DNA from: Anaeromicropila herbilytica | GTDB taxonomy: Bacteria; Bacillota; Clostridia; Lachnospirales; Lachnospiraceae | Reading direction: 5' to 3' | Length of the DNA stretch: 64,000 bases | NCBI RefSeq assembly: GCF_016591975.1 | Contig: NZ_AP024169.1 | Span: 3,697,001 to 3,761,000, forward strand | In this document: in pieces, positions 45,187 through 54,410 of the stretch | Position numbering within the stretch: the stretch's first letter is position 1 | How the letters are laid out: the number at the start of each line of letters is the position of its first letter | Notes under the pieces: generated by a model | Told to the model about the DNA's origin: nothing | The model's database searches: none | Seen by the model: the letters and a program-made list of their open reading frames with translations, nothing else | Translations under genes and position numbers: made by a program

Positions 45187-45211
45187 TGTAGCTCCCATTT
45201 ATTATTAAAGA

Positions 45212-45823
45212 TTACAATCCTTCTTTAACATCCATTTGCTGAATTACATTAGCCCCTAACATATTATGCATATAGGAATATAGAGCTGAATTATCCGCTT
45301 CCATCTCCTGCTTAATGATAAGGTTCTTCTTTAATTCTTCTCTTGTTCTGGTAATCCATTCACCATACTTATTAATTTCTTCTTCATTCATTCTTAATCT
45401 GTCGTAACATATCTTCATACTTTCAATCAACAGTTCTTCATTCACTGCTTTGATTAGATATGGTAAATCAGCAAGATCATCATCTGCTTGCCTTAACTTA
45501 TCATTAATATCCTGAATTAGTTGTTGACTCTTTATCTGCTTTTTTACTTTTAAAGAACCTAGGGCACCCCCCGTTGAAGTATCCATGTTTTGAATTATTT
45601 CATCCATAAGCTTTTTCTTAAGTGCTTTCAGATCTTTAATATCATTAACTTTCTGTCCCTGACTCTTCATTAACTCATTCAATTTTTTCTCGAGTTCTTT
45701 GATATTCGATGGTTTTTCATGCCCATCAAATAATGCATGCCATTTCGTATCAAGTGTTAAGATTGGTATTCTTCTACTCTTAAGTGCTTCTCTAAAATCA
45801 ATATCTTCTTTTTTCTTAGCCAT
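45212..45823 (-). CDS. Coiled-coil protein of unknown function
   Basis: 203 residues, highly charged and mostly helical (IKELEKKLNELMKSQGQKVN; LIQDINDKLRQADDDLADLP; EINKYGEWITRTREELKKNL), predicted to form coiled coils. A small N-terminal part has SRRIPILTLDTKWHALFDGH. No family name can be given. It stands between rex and acpS on the same strand with gaps of 29 and 25 bp, so it looks like a housekeeping protein of this lineage. The start has AAGGGGTATATAA. Confidence 0.78.
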   Translation of the reverse strand: MAKKKEDIDFREALKSRRIPILTLDTKWHALFDGHEKPSNIKELEKKLNELMKSQGQKVNDIKDLKALKKKLMDEIIQNMDTSTGGALGSLKVKKQIKSQQLIQDINDKLRQADDDLADLPYLIKAVNEELLIESMKICYDRLRMNEEEINKYGEWITRTREELKKNLIIKQEMEADNSALYSYMHNMLGANVIQQMDVKEGL

Positions 45824-45852
45824 TTATATACCCCTTTTTTCTTGTGCAAAGC

Positions 45853-46494
45853 TTAGTTTGGCTGCTCCTTAAGTGTCTTTAAATCATAAGATAATCTCAT
45901 GATACTTTCTGATAAATGTACATTTTCTACAATGATATCTTTTGGAAGATTTAAATCACATGGTGCAAAGTTCCAAAATGCATGCACTCCCCAATTTACT
46001 AAATCTGCTGCAACTTTTGGTGCATTATGCTTAGGTATTGTTAGAACTGCAATATCTATATTATTGGATTTGATGAATTCTTCAAGTTCACCCATTAAGC
46101 GGATCTCAGTACCACGAATGGATAATCCGATTAAGATTGGGTTCACATCGAAGATTCCTTTTAAGATAAATCCTCGTTTTTCAAAATCCGTATAGTTTGC
46201 TAACGCCTGTCCTAAATTACCTGCACCTATTATTATAATATTATATCGTTTATCTAAGCCTAAAATTTTACCTATTTCCGTATAAAGATGTTCTACATTA
46301 TATCCGTATCCCTGCTGTCCGAACCCACCAAAGTTATTCAAATCCTGTCTAATCTGTGAAGCGGTAACTTGCATCTTCTCGCTTAATTCCTTAGATGAGA
46401 TACGCACCACATCTTTTTCCATTAATTCGCCTAAATATCTATAATACCTCGGAAGTCTTTTGATGACTGCCAGCGATATTTCTTTTTCGCTCAA
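45853..46494 (-). CDS. rex: Redox-sensing transcriptional repressor Rex
   Basis: 213 residues. The N-terminal winged helix has AVIKRLPRYYRYLGELMEKD and TASQIRQDLNNFGGFGQQGY, the Rex hallmark. The Rossmann domain has IIIGAGNLGQALANY for NAD(H). Rex senses the NADH/NAD+ ratio and represses fermentation genes. TTG start behind AAAGGAGGATTTCAA. No clear TTGTTAA-type Rex operator was found upstream of it in this window. Confidence 0.95.
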   Translation of the reverse strand: MSEKEISLAVIKRLPRYYRYLGELMEKDVVRISSKELSEKMQVTASQIRQDLNNFGGFGQQGYGYNVEHLYTEIGKILGLDKRYNIIIIGAGNLGQALANYTDFEKRGFILKGIFDVNPILIGLSIRGTEIRLMGELEEFIKSNNIDIAVLTIPKHNAPKVAADLVNWGVHAFWNFAPCDLNLPKDIIVENVHLSESIMRLSYDLKTLKEQPN

Positions 46495-46781
46495 TTGAAA
46501 TCCTCCTTTAACAAATATGCTAATAAGAAATAGCGGTTATTCAAACAAATGAGATTGGTTGATAAGATTATCAGATACATGATAGTATTCGATACACTAT
46601 TTGTACTAGTTAAACCTCTGTTCCATCCCTCATTTAAAAGTTTCAGACTATTCTTAATATAAACGCTTATTCTTATTAGTTATTTGCTATATTTTCTCTA
46701 AATACTACCCTATATTATAGTTAAATCTCTATTTGATGTCAAATTAAGATTCCTTAAAGATTGTCATCCTATAATCAAAAT

Positions 46782-46822
46782 AGCCTCCGAATTTATTAAT
46801 ATTCAGAGGCCATTATTATTTT
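46782..46822. terminator. Terminator-like hairpin in the ABC-F leader region
   Basis: TAGCCTCCGAAT pairs with ATTCAGAGGCC (one mismatch), with T-rich sequence on both sides. No gene ends here, so it might be an attenuator for the ABC-F gene or an old relic. Confidence 0.45.
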
Positions 46823-47003
46823 AAAAGATAGTTCTAATTAATGTCCTAGATATCTTATTGTTTCTTATTGAATGAATTATACTAGAATTAACTGCATTTA
46901 ATTATACTTCCAATGTTTATCGCAGTATTTACTTGAAAGTATCCATATGTTACAATGCTAGATGATATTATTGTGAAATCAAACGTTCACACCCCTGATT
47001 TAT

Positions 47004-47030
47004 ATGTCGCCAAAGGCGACTGATGGGAGC
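47004..47030 (+). repeat. Hairpin repeat, copy 3
   Basis: ATGTCGCCAAAGGCGACTGA followed by TGGGAGC. It is the same module as in the nnr leader but on the plus strand, with the upstream CCCTGATTT also shared with copy 1. Confidence 0.75.
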
Positions 47031-47093
47031 TAATGCGAAATAAATAACATTGAATTAGATTTTTGATTTACTATAGACTGTGAGGAAACAATT

Positions 47094-49049
47094 ATGATAT
47101 TAGCATGTAATAATATAGGAAAAGCTTTTGGTATTAATCAAATCCTTTCCAATATATCTTTCCATGTAAATGAAAGAGAAAAAGTAGCCATCATTGGATT
47201 AAATGGTGCTGGCAAATCAACTCTTTTAAAGATTATTATGAATGAGATGAAAGCGGACGAAGGGGAAGTAATTCTTCAAAAAGGTAGTACTATTGGATAC
47301 CTTTCTCAACATCAAGACCTTTCTTCTGACCATACTATATATGAAGAAATGTTAGAAACGAAAAAAGAGATTATTGAGCTAGAAGACAAAATAAGAGTTA
47401 TGGAAGAGTCCATGAAGAAAGTATCTGGAAAAGAATTAGAAGATATGTTAAATACTTATTCCAGACTAACTCATGAATTCGAACAAAAAAACGGTTATTC
47501 TTATAAAAGTGAAATTGTCGGTATCCTAAAAGGCCTTGCTTTCACCGAAGAGGATTTCAATAAGAAAGTAACTGCTTTATCTGGTGGACAGAAGACTCGT
47601 ATTTCCTTAGGTAAGTTACTACTATCCACTCCAGATATTATACTACTTGATGAGCCTACCAATCACCTTGATATGGAATCCATTGCTTGGCTTGAGACAT
47701 ATCTGCTTAACTATAACGGTAGTGTAATCATCGTAGCGCATGATCGATACTTTCTTGATAAAGTCGTTACCAAAGTTGTTGAACTAGAGAATTCCAAAGC
47801 ACAAGTCTTTGAGGGCAATTATTCTGCTTATGCTATGAAGAAAGAACTTCAAAGAGAAACAATGATAAAACATTATCTGAATCAGCAAAAAGAAATTAAG
47901 CATCAAGAAGAAGTTATTGCGAAATTACGTTCTTTCAACCGTGAGAAATCAATCAAACGAGCAGAAAGTCGTGAGAAAATGCTTGATAAAATTGATCGTA
48001 TAGATAAACCTATCACGCATGAGGCCAAAATGTCCATTCGTTTAGAACCTCAAGTAACCAGCGGTAACGATGTATTAACTGTCAAAAATCTATCGAAGTC
48101 TTTTGGCTCAAAGCAATTATTTAGAGACCTTAACTTTGAAGTAAAAAGAGAAGAAAAGATTGCTATCATCGGTAATAACGGAACTGGTAAGACAACCATC
48201 TTAAAGATGATTAATCAAATTATTACTCCTGATTCTGGTGAGATTAAACTTGGATCAAAAGTAAAAATTGCTTACTATGATCAGGAACACCAAGTATTAA
48301 ATATGGAGAAGACTTTGTTTGATGAGCTTCAAGACACTTATCCAAACTTAGATAACACTACGATTCGTAATGTATTGGCGTCCTTTCTCTTTACCAATGA
48401 TGATGTATTCAAACGAATCAAAGACCTAAGTGGTGGAGAACGTGGTCGTGTATCATTAGCCAAATTAATGCTTTCCGAAGCAAACCTATTAATCCTAGAT
48501 GAGCCTACCAACCACCTTGATATTAGTTCTAAAGAAATATTAGAAAATGCAATTAATAATTATACCGGAACTGTAATCTATGTGTCCCATGACCGTTATT
48601 TCATTAATAAAACAGCAACTAGAATCCTTGATCTTACCAATCATCAGTTACTAAATTACATTGGTAATTATGATTATTACTTAGAGAAAAAGGATGAAGT
48701 TGAAAAGGCATATTTAAATACACTCTCGGATACTTCTAGCCCAAATAATACAGTTTCCACTAACTTAGCGTCTTCTTCCGCAACAGATGTTGACGCTTCT
48801 CAGACAAAGCTTGATTGGAAACAGCAGAAAGAAGAACAAGCTAAGTTAAGGAAAAAGCAGAACGAACTTGCAAAAGTGGAACATGAAATTCATCAGCTTG
48901 AAACAAGAAGCGAGGAAATAGACGAACTTCTAGCAGATGAAGAAGTCTATACGAATGTACCCAAGCTCATGGAACTGAATAATGAAAAGAAGACAATTGA
49001 AAATAGACTGGAAGAACTACTTGTAATGTGGGAAGAGTTATCGGAATAA
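47094..49049 (+). CDS. ABC-F family ATP-binding protein
   Basis: 651 residues with two ABC domains and no membrane segment. Walker A motifs GLNGAGKSTLLKII (about 34) and GNNGTGKTTILKMI (about 362); signatures LSGGQKTRISLGKLLL and LSGGERGRVSLAKLML; Walker B LLDEPTNHLDM and ILDEPTNHLDI. The inter-domain linker (about 245-310) is helical and basic, and a C-terminal coiled coil (580-651) follows. ABC-F proteins act on the ribosome E site as translation factors or give antibiotic protection; this subfamily (YdiF/Uup-like) is more likely housekeeping. Confidence 0.92.
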   Translation: MILACNNIGKAFGINQILSNISFHVNEREKVAIIGLNGAGKSTLLKIIMNEMKADEGEVILQKGSTIGYLSQHQDLSSDHTIYEEMLETKKEIIELEDKIRVMEESMKKVSGKELEDMLNTYSRLTHEFEQKNGYSYKSEIVGILKGLAFTEEDFNKKVTALSGGQKTRISLGKLLLSTPDIILLDEPTNHLDMESIAWLETYLLNYNGSVIIVAHDRYFLDKVVTKVVELENSKAQVFEGNYSAYAMKKELQRETMIKHYLNQQKEIKHQEEVIAKLRSFNREKSIKRAESREKMLDKIDRIDKPITHEAKMSIRLEPQVTSGNDVLTVKNLSKSFGSKQLFRDLNFEVKREEKIAIIGNNGTGKTTILKMINQIITPDSGEIKLGSKVKIAYYDQEHQVLNMEKTLFDELQDTYPNLDNTTIRNVLASFLFTNDDVFKRIKDLSGGERGRVSLAKLMLSEANLLILDEPTNHLDISSKEILENAINNYTGTVIYVSHDRYFINKTATRILDLTNHQLLNYIGNYDYYLEKKDEVEKAYLNTLSDTSSPNNTVSTNLASSSATDVDASQTKLDWKQQKEEQAKLRKKQNELAKVEHEIHQLETRSEEIDELLADEEVYTNVPKLMELNNEKKTIENRLEELLVMWEELSE

Positions 49050-49071
49050 AATATAAGTTTTCAAAATAATA

Positions 49072-49115
49072 AAGAGTAATGAAACATTGAATTTTAAAAA
49101 TGTTTCATTACTCTT
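49072..49115. terminator. Bidirectional terminator
   Basis: AAGAGTAATGAAACATT pairs with ATGTTTCATTACTCTT (49100-49115). It separates the converging ABC-F and Big2-protein genes. Confidence 0.8.
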
Positions 49116-49149
49116 ATTCATTTTAATCCTATTTTATTCATTTAGATTT

Positions 49150-50850
49150 CTAAGAATGCCTATGCTTTCCTTTTACCTTTTTAACGGTCACAACACATAT
49201 TAATGTCTTATTACCAACAGTAACGGTTATTGTAGCTTTACCTGGTTTTACTGCCATAACCACTCCATTTGAATTCACTTTAACAACAGACTTTTTACTA
49301 CTTTTAAATGTTGCTTTTTGAGCTGTTCCTAACACCCTTAATTTAAATGAATTTCCTTTTTTTAGACTTTTTTTAGTATAATTTAATGTTACATCACTTA
49401 AGTCTTCTTTTACCGTAACAATACAAGTGGTAACAAGATTATTGCTTGATATACCTGTTATAACAGCTACACCTTCTCGAATACCAATTACCTCACCATA
49501 GTTTGAAACAGATGCAATTGACGAATCTGATGAACGGTAAGTTACAGATTCCCTTTCTGCATCCCCGGGATAAAAACTTGGCGCTAATGTTATTTCTTCT
49601 CCCAAGTCAAGTTGAATGCTTCCATATTGAAATGACATAGATGAAGCCTTGGTTCCAGTTACTGTAACCAAACATAATGCTTTCATACCATTTGAAGAGG
49701 TAGCGATAATATATGCCGTTCCTTTATTCCTAGCATATATCACACCGTTTACTACTGTCGCCACGTAATCATTAGAAGAAGACCAAGTAACTGATCTATT
49801 CTGAGCATTATATGGTAAAACAGTGGCTGATATCGTATGTCTTTCTCCATAACGCAACGTTACTGTAGTCTCACTCACATTAATACCAGTTACACTTAAG
49901 CCAGTTACAGTAACTGTGCAATATGCCTTATATCCATTGGAACTTATTGCTGTTATTGTAGTTTTTCCTTCGGATATTCCTGTTACCACTCCATTAACTA
50001 CTTTCGCAACTCTTTCATTACTTGATCTCCATGTTATTGTTTTAACCGTTGCATTCGATGGTGTTATAATTGGCGTTAATGTAAAGCTAGAATTTTTCTC
50101 TACGGAATAATTATCTCGTTCAAAAGCTACCTTTGTCACCGGAATATTGCTAATTTGTATAATAGAGCTCTTATTACCTGCCTGATCAATGGAATATGTA
50201 TAATATGTGGTGTTATTGCTATTTGACATATTAATTCCTGAACTTCTGTAACTTGAGTAATTATATCCATTGGTAGAATATAATATCTCCTTCACACCAG
50301 ATTCAGTATCCGTGGAATTAAGATATAGCATGCCATTATTGATACTATAAGTTATCGTAGGTGCACTAGAATCAATATAGTACATATTATATGACTCAGA
50401 TACTGTCTGATTATTTGCATCAATTACTGTAATCGTAATATTTTTCTGTGCTAGTGTTACGTAAAGATATTTCTGTGTTGGTAAGTAGTTACCTGATGCT
50501 GTATATTCCACCTTATTATTCACACTAACTTGTTTAATCCCATCTGCATTTTCAAATAGAATCTTAACAGTACTTGAATTACACCAATTGGTTGGTTGAC
50601 TTAAGATCGTAATCTTGGTCTTTGCTTTTTCCTCTGGAGTCTGAGTAGGTACTGGTGTCGGTGATGGGGTTAATGTTGGAGTTGGTGCTTGGGTTGGTGT
50701 TTGAGATGGTATTTGGGATGGTATTTGGGATGGAGATGGCGTTGTTCCTCCACCAAAGGCATATGCACTTGTTACATTTGATTCAAATATGGCATTCGTA
50801 ACAAAAACTAATATTACCATCATACATAAATATCTTCTAAACTTTTTCAT
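49150..50850 (-). CDS. Secreted Big2 (Ig-like) repeat protein
   Basis: 566 residues. A signal peptide (MKKFRRYLCMMVILVFVTNA, cleavage near AYA-FGG) is followed by a Pro/Thr/Ser/Gln-rich linker (about residues 38-75), an Ig-like domain (80-240) and four bacterial Ig-like group 2 repeats from about 245 to the end. Each Big2 unit carries W/Y-x-S-S-x-x-x-V/I-A-x-V and a closing TVTVTG-type strand. No LPXTG anchor; the tail is basic (KKVKGKHRHS). A surface adhesion or structural role is likely. The start at 50850 has AGGAGAAATATTT. Confidence 0.85.
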   Translation of the reverse strand: MKKFRRYLCMMVILVFVTNAIFESNVTSAYAFGGGTTPSPSQIPSQIPSQTPTQAPTPTLTPSPTPVPTQTPEEKAKTKITILSQPTNWCNSSTVKILFENADGIKQVSVNNKVEYTASGNYLPTQKYLYVTLAQKNITITVIDANNQTVSESYNMYYIDSSAPTITYSINNGMLYLNSTDTESGVKEILYSTNGYNYSSYRSSGINMSNSNNTTYYTYSIDQAGNKSSIIQISNIPVTKVAFERDNYSVEKNSSFTLTPIITPSNATVKTITWRSSNERVAKVVNGVVTGISEGKTTITAISSNGYKAYCTVTVTGLSVTGINVSETTVTLRYGERHTISATVLPYNAQNRSVTWSSSNDYVATVVNGVIYARNKGTAYIIATSSNGMKALCLVTVTGTKASSMSFQYGSIQLDLGEEITLAPSFYPGDAERESVTYRSSDSSIASVSNYGEVIGIREGVAVITGISSNNLVTTCIVTVKEDLSDVTLNYTKKSLKKGNSFKLRVLGTAQKATFKSSKKSVVKVNSNGVVMAVKPGKATITVTVGNKTLICVVTVKKVKGKHRHS

Positions 50851-51033
50851 AAATATTTCTCCTACTTTCATTTCATAAAATATGATATATTTTCCATTTA
50901 GAACATTATATTTTTTATAAGATAATAAAACAACTGGACCTTATTACTATATTCTTCTTGCGCTGTACTTCGTCTCTAAAGTTAACATAACAGCAAGTAT
51001 TTTATCGTTTCTTTACCACAAACTAGTTTATAA

Positions 51034-51066
51034 TAAAATAAGCCCTCATCAAGAGGACTTATTTTA
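51034..51066 (-). terminator. Terminator of the repeat-protein gene
   Basis: AAAATAAGCCCTC pairs with GAGGACTTATTTT with one mismatch. It stands 25 bp after the stop codon. Confidence 0.75.
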
Positions 51067-51090
51067 TCCATTAATCTATTTGGTTATTTT

Positions 51091-52059
51091 TTAATATGAT
51101 TCCACTGTCGCTGAATTACTATAATATGAAATACGATTTCCATCTTTATCTACAATCGCAACACAGAAGTCATAACTTCCCATTAAAGTTTCAGCTCCGA
51201 CATTTATATTTTCTTTCGTTGGCTCTGTAACTCTTACTGGTTCACTCGTTGATCCCGTTGGTTTTCTATAGATTGCATACATATCTTCTGTATTTCCGCT
51301 CCACTTCCAACTAAATGCACATCCTAATCCAGATCTTTGTGAGATATTAAAATGAACTGGTGCATCATAGTATGATTCTACGGTAGATACTTCACTATAG
51401 TATGAAATACGATTTCCATTAGCATCTACTCTAGCCACATAGAAGTTATAACTTCCCATTAAGGTTTCAGCTCCCACATTTGTATTATCTTTCGTTGGCT
51501 CTGTAACTCTTACTGGTTCACTCGTTGATCCTGTTGGTTTTCTATAGATTGCATACAGATCTTCTGTATTTCCACTCCACTTCCAACTAAATGCACATCC
51601 TAATCCAGATCTTTGTGAGATATTGAAATGAACTGGTGCATCATAGTATGATTCTACGGTAGATACTTCACTATAGTTTGAAATACGATTTCCATCTTTA
51701 TCTACAATCGCAACACAGAAGTCATAACTTCCCATTAAAGTTTCAGCTCCGACATTTATATTTTCTTTCGTTGGCTCTGTAACTCTTACTGGTTCACTCG
51801 TTGATCCTGTTGGTTTTCTATAGATTGCATACAGATCTTCTGTATTTCCACTCCATCTCCAACTAAACGCACATCCTAATCCAGATCTTTGTGAAATTCT
51901 AAAATTAGCTGGTGCAGTACTTAATGACTCAACAGAAGTATATACTGCATTCTGATTTTGTAACGCTGTATTGTTTGGCGCAGCATTAACCATTTGAAAG
52001 CTACTAGCTACCATTCCCACTGATAATATTGCTGAACAGATCTTAATTTTTCTTTTCAT
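51091..52059 (-). CDS. Secreted protein with three near-identical FN3-like repeats
   Basis: 322 residues. A signal peptide (MKRKIKICSAILSVGMVASS, cleavage near VNA-APN) is followed by three 92-residue repeats that differ at only a few positions. Each contains FxISQRSGLGCAFSWxWSGN, YAIYRKPTGSTSEPVRVTEP and GSYxFxVAxVDxxGNRISxY, a fibronectin-III-like strand pattern. No anchor motif and no catalytic domain. Probably surface or matrix binding. The near-identity at the DNA level (276-bp period) indicates recent amplification or gene conversion. Confidence 0.8.
   Translation of the reverse strand: MKRKIKICSAILSVGMVASSFQMVNAAPNNTALQNQNAVYTSVESLSTAPANFRISQRSGLGCAFSWRWSGNTEDLYAIYRKPTGSTSEPVRVTEPTKENINVGAETLMGSYDFCVAIVDKDGNRISNYSEVSTVESYYDAPVHFNISQRSGLGCAFSWKWSGNTEDLYAIYRKPTGSTSEPVRVTEPTKDNTNVGAETLMGSYNFYVARVDANGNRISYYSEVSTVESYYDAPVHFNISQRSGLGCAFSWKWSGNTEDMYAIYRKPTGSTSEPVRVTEPTKENINVGAETLMGSYDFCVAIVDKDGNRISYYSNSATVESY
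51098..51925 (-). repeat. Tandem repeat, three copies of 276 bp
   Basis: The 5-base-offset landmarks GATTCCACT (51098), GATTCTACGG (51374) and GATTCTACGG (51650) are exactly 276 bp apart, equal to 92 codons. Copies differ by a small number of substitutions. Confidence 0.88.
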
Positions 52060-52547
52060 AATCTACAACCCCTTTGATTTTTTATTAATTAATTTTTTGA
52101 AAGAGTGATTGACATTAAATAAACTCCCTATAGTATCTAATGTGCTTCAATACATGTCTCAATCCTTGTATTGCAATGCTATACAGTTGTTCCACCCTTA
52201 TCTTATAGCAACTGCATTTTCTCTTTCGCGTCACTCATCTTTATACTCCTTTCCTCGAAAAGCAAAATATTATGTAATATTTTTACATTAACAAATATTA
52301 TTATATCCATTCAAATTATTTTTTCAATATAGTTTTATCATTTATTACCAATAATTGCATATTTTTGTCATTTTGTATACTAACTAAAGAATATTGCTTA
52401 GAAATTTAGAAATTATTCAATTTCATATTTACGTATTAAGTAAATATGAAATTGAATAATAAATCAAAAGTAGCATAACCAGGCTGGTTATGCTACTTTT
52501 GATTATATAATATAGATTTATATTTTCTGTGACTTCAATAAAATACC
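52060..52547. other. Intergenic with two adjacent perfect hairpins
   Basis: TTATTCAATTTCATATTTAC (52413-52432) pairs perfectly with 52440-52459, followed at once by ATCAAAAGTAGCATAACC (52463-52480) with its complement at 52486-52503. The second is the GntR terminator. No gene was seen in the rest. Confidence 0.6.
52463..52503 (-). terminator. Terminator of the citrate-synthase/IDH/GntR operon
   Basis: A perfect 18-bp stem with a 5-base loop, 45 bp beyond the GntR stop codon. A second 20-bp perfect stem lies directly beyond it. Confidence 0.8.
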
Positions 52548-53231
52548 TTATTTCAGAATATTCTCAATTCCATGTTCGCTAATATTCTTAATGGAATTCA
52601 TCATATGTTCATGCGCCAGTGCTTCCGCCTTATCTGCATCTCGAAGTTTTATCGCTTCTAATAGAGCAGTGTGTTCAACATTACACTTCATCGCTCTTGA
52701 TGTGCTTGATAAGGATACTTTACGTACTCGCTCCACATAATGATGAAAATCAGATAACACATGAACTAATATCTTACTCTCTGATGCTTCATAGATAATC
52801 TCATGGAATTTGTTATCGAGTTCTAATAATTGTTCAATATGCTCTTTTTTTGCATGGAACTCGAACAGATAAACAATCTCATCTAGTTCCTCTATCTTCT
52901 CTTCTGTTATGTTCTCACACGCCCATCTAGCACACAATCCCTCTAGATAAGAACGAACCATATAAATATCATGTATATCTTTAGGAGTAATGCCTGTTAC
53001 ATAAGCACCCTTGTTCGGAATAATATTTACTAAACCTTCTAATTCGAGTTGTCTTAGAGCTTCTCTAACTGGAGTTCTACTAACCCCTAATTCATTACCA
53101 ATCGAAGTCTCTTTTAACTCCTCATTCTGTCGATACTTTCCTGATAATATATCTTCTCGTATTCTATTAAATACTCTTCCTCTTAAAGAATATTTATCAG
53201 TCACCTCTTTTTGTACACCTAAACCATCCAA
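52548..53231 (-). CDS. GntR-family (FadR subfamily) transcriptional regulator
   Basis: 227 residues. The winged helix at about 15-75 has FNRIREDILSGKYRQNEELK and ELGVSRTPVREALRQLELEG. The C-terminal FCD domain has metal-ligand positions (DNKFHEIIY; HVLSDFHHYVERVR; EHTALLEAI). FCD regulators sense small organic acids such as citrate. TTG start behind AGGAGGCAAGACCC. It lies 12 bp after the isocitrate dehydrogenase gene, so it probably regulates that operon through the ATTGTATACAAT box in its promoter. Confidence 0.9.
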   Translation of the reverse strand: MDGLGVQKEVTDKYSLRGRVFNRIREDILSGKYRQNEELKETSIGNELGVSRTPVREALRQLELEGLVNIIPNKGAYVTGITPKDIHDIYMVRSYLEGLCARWACENITEEKIEELDEIVYLFEFHAKKEHIEQLLELDNKFHEIIYEASESKILVHVLSDFHHYVERVRKVSLSSTSRAMKCNVEHTALLEAIKLRDADKAEALAHEHMMNSIKNISEHGIENILK

Positions 53232-53243
53232 GGGTCTTGCCTC

Positions 53244-54410
53244 CTAGTTTAATTTCTCAATGGTCTCCATTATATAATCAGCAAACTCTGCACTAGTAGC
53301 ACCAGTATCTCTTCCTGTCATAACAAGCTTCTTCTCTGTAATTGTACAGATATCTAAAGCTTTATATAATTGATCTGCTTCCTTATTGTAACCGATATGA
53401 GAAAGTAACATAGCTCCAGCTCTAATTACACTACATGGATCCGCGTAAATATCTCTTCCTTCCTCCACCATTCTTGGCGCAGAGCCATGAATTGCTTCAA
53501 ACATAGAATATCTCTTTCCAATGTTTGCACTACCCGCAGTTCCAACACCACCTTGGAATTCTGCTGCTTCATCAGTTAAGATATCACCATATAAGTTAGG
53601 AAGAACAAGTACTTGGAAGTCTTTTCTTCTCTTTTCGTCTACTAATTTTGCAGTCATGATATCGATATACCAGTCATCTGCTGTAATACCTGGATATTCT
53701 TTAGCTATCTCTTTGAAGATATCTAAGAATTTACCATCGGTTGTTTTAATAATATTTGCTTTTGTAACCGCAGTTACTCTAGTTTTACCATTTGCTTTTG
53801 CATATTCAAATGCAGCTCTAATAATTCTTTCACAGCCTTGACTTGTAACAATTGTAAAGTCAACGCCTAAATCTTCTGTTACGTGAACACCTTTGCTACC
53901 AACCGCATAACTACCTTCTGTGTTCTCTCTATAGAACGTCCAATCAATTCCTTGTTCTGGAATTCTTACTGGTCTAACATTAGCAAATAAGTCAAGTTCT
54001 TTTCTCATTGCAACATTGGCGCTCTCTACATTTGGCCAAGGATCACCTTTTCTAGGAGTTGTAGTAGGTCCTTTGAGAATGACATGACATTCCTTTAATT
54101 CATCTAACACTGCTGGTGGAATTGCAGCATTTTCTTCAGCTCTTCTTTCAATAGTAAGACCATCAATCACCTTAAATTCTACTTTACCTGATTGAACATC
54201 TTCCCTTAATAAGTACTCTAATACTCTTTGCGCTTGGCCTGTAATAGCTGGACCAATACCATCCCCACCACATACACCGATTATAATTTTCTCAAGAGAT
54301 TTATAATCAATGAAATCACCTTGTGCTTTCATCATCTCAACTCTTTTTAACTGTTCTTCTAAAAGTATACCAAATCTTTGTTTTGCTTCTTCTATTTGTG
54401 TAGTGTTCAT
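53244..54410 (-). CDS. Isocitrate/isopropylmalate dehydrogenase family (probable NAD isocitrate dehydrogenase)
   Basis: 388 residues. GVCGGDGIGPAITGQAQRVL (nucleotide loop), LKGPTTTPRKGDPWPNVESA followed by NVAMRKELDLFANVRPVRIP (substrate Ser/Asn and Arg residues), FTIVTSQGCERI, DDWYIDIMTAKLV and EAIHGSAPRMVEEGRDIYAD are present. With Re-citrate synthase upstream the likely reaction is isocitrate to 2-oxoglutarate, providing glutamate in an anaerobe with an incomplete TCA cycle. The start at 54410 has AGGAGG 10 bases before it. Isopropylmalate or homoisocitrate activity cannot be excluded. Confidence 0.82.
   Translation of the reverse strand: MNTTQIEEAKQRFGILLEEQLKRVEMMKAQGDFIDYKSLEKIIIGVCGGDGIGPAITGQAQRVLEYLLREDVQSGKVEFKVIDGLTIERRAEENAAIPPAVLDELKECHVILKGPTTTPRKGDPWPNVESANVAMRKELDLFANVRPVRIPEQGIDWTFYRENTEGSYAVGSKGVHVTEDLGVDFTIVTSQGCERIIRAAFEYAKANGKTRVTAVTKANIIKTTDGKFLDIFKEIAKEYPGITADDWYIDIMTAKLVDEKRRKDFQVLVLPNLYGDILTDEAAEFQGGVGTAGSANIGKRYSMFEAIHGSAPRMVEEGRDIYADPCSVIRAGAMLLSHIGYNKEADQLYKALDICTITEKKLVMTGRDTGATSAEFADYIMETIEKLN

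Larger units (their letters stand above)
46495..47093. other. Intergenic between divergent rex and ABC-F genes
   Basis: 599 bp. A terminator-like hairpin lies at 46782-46822, and copy 3 of the GTCGCC hairpin repeat at 47004-47030. After that repeat, GGGAGC precedes a four-codon frame ATG CGA AAT AAA TAA at 47033-47047. This could be a leader peptide of the ABC-F gene or chance. Confidence 0.5.

Noticed and set aside
46495..47093. Rex operator upstream of rex
   Set aside because: Only a TTGTTAA half-site is present beside the ribosome binding site; the full inverted repeat is not there.
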